Shown: one piece after another, positions 39,129-39,357 of the stretch
Numbering within the stretch: position 1 is the first letter of the stretch
How the letters are laid out: each line of letters opens with the position of its first letter
Origin: an uncultured Pelagibacteraceae bacterium
GTDB taxonomy: Bacteria > Pseudomonadota > Alphaproteobacteria > Pelagibacterales > Pelagibacteraceae
Direction: 5' to 3'
NCBI GenBank assembly: GCA_902519635.1
Contig: CABYKW010000003.1
Location: 1-39,357 of the forward strand
Length of the DNA: 39,357 nt
Notes under the pieces: model-generated
What the model was told of the DNA's origin: nothing
Databases searched by the model: none
The model's input: the letters and a program-made list of their open reading frames with translations, nothing else
Translations under genes and position numbers: made by a program

Positions 39129-39357
39129 TTATTCAATTAAATAAGAAAATTTATTTTCCAGTTTTTGCATTTGTAGATATTTTGTATCTGATTTGTGGTC
39201 ATATCCCAAAAGATGTAACAAACCATGAATCCAGAGTTTATTTAATTCCTCTTTAAATTTGACCTTATTATTTTTGTTTTTCACTTGACTTAAATTAATA
39301 ATAATGTCCCCTAAGTAAACTTCTTTTTCTTTTCTAATTTTATTATTTAAATGCTTT
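39129..39357 (-). CDS. ybeY: Endoribonuclease YbeY, C-terminal part
   Basis: The open frame enters from the right edge and ends at TAA (39131-39129). The visible 75 residues include the strand EVYLGDIIINLSQV and the zinc-binding signature HGLLHLLGYDH, matching HxxxHxxGHDH-type YbeY motifs, then a short C-terminal helix. YbeY is an RNase involved in 16S 3'-end maturation and ribosome quality control. The ybeY-lnt-metK order is usual in alphaproteobacteria. The start lies outside the window. Confidence 0.92.
   Translation of the reverse strand, partial: KHLNNKIRKEKEVYLGDIIINLSQVKNKNNKVKFKEELNKLWIHGLLHLLGYDHKSDTKYLQMQKLENKFSYLIE

Overview
The window is a very AT-rich, tightly packed stretch of alphaproteobacterial chromosome. 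Gene order, short or negative intergenic spacing and protein sequences fit the SAR11 clade (Pelagibacterales, Candidatus Pelagibacter-like). This is inferred from gene content, synteny and composition; no database search was possible. I see no phage, insertion sequence, CRISPR array, tRNA or rRNA. Almost everything is core housekeeping, so the interest lies in what streamlining has removed and in the few regulatory sequences left between genes.

Layout. 1-6441 (minus strand): polA, chvI, chvG, ahcY and the start of a probable tsaE. 6485-7998 (plus): an ABC-2-type ATPase without a visible permease, then the biotin transporter bioY. 8000-8572 (minus): the redox response regulator regA/actR. 8732-11840 (plus): a three-gene polyamine operon (PLP ornithine-type decarboxylase, deoxyhypusine-synthase-like enzyme, agmatinase-family ureohydrolase). 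11830-13118 (minus): regB/actS, the partner kinase of regA, split in two by a one-base frameshift in a homopolymer. 13126-18317 (minus): rpsT, dnaA, dnaN, gyrB, with recF absent between dnaN and gyrB. 18403-23523 (plus): ubiE, ubiB, coaBC, dut, a MoeB/ThiF-like E1 protein and an exported SH3-domain protein. 23520-26666 (minus): irr, katG and two small membrane proteins. 26756-29855 (plus): fabA, fabB, fabI and a GNAT-like protein. 29860-39357 (minus): ybeY (partial), lnt, metK, nusA, infB, rbfA, rpsO, pnp.

How the parts relate. The fabA-fabB-fabI genes make and elongate unsaturated fatty acids. The ubi genes feed the quinone pool that RegB would sense. nusA-infB-rbfA-rpsO-pnp is the classical transcription/translation/RNA-decay cluster. 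ahcY and metK belong to the S-adenosylmethionine cycle.

Most notable observations: (1) a 22-codon reading frame between rpsT and ubiE begins MPELPEVE, the N-terminus of MutM/Fpg, exactly where mutM sits in other alphaproteobacteria, and looks like a gene relic or a retained translational leader; (2) the polyamine operon leader has a six-codon peptide frame ending in Arg-Pro-stop, overlapping two mutually exclusive hairpins, like a TnaC-type attenuator; (3) regB is frameshifted at a run of six A; (4) an intrinsic terminator abuts the nusA ribosome binding site; (5) two matching 17-bp partial palindromes lie upstream of katG and between irr and fabA, and are candidate Irr operators.
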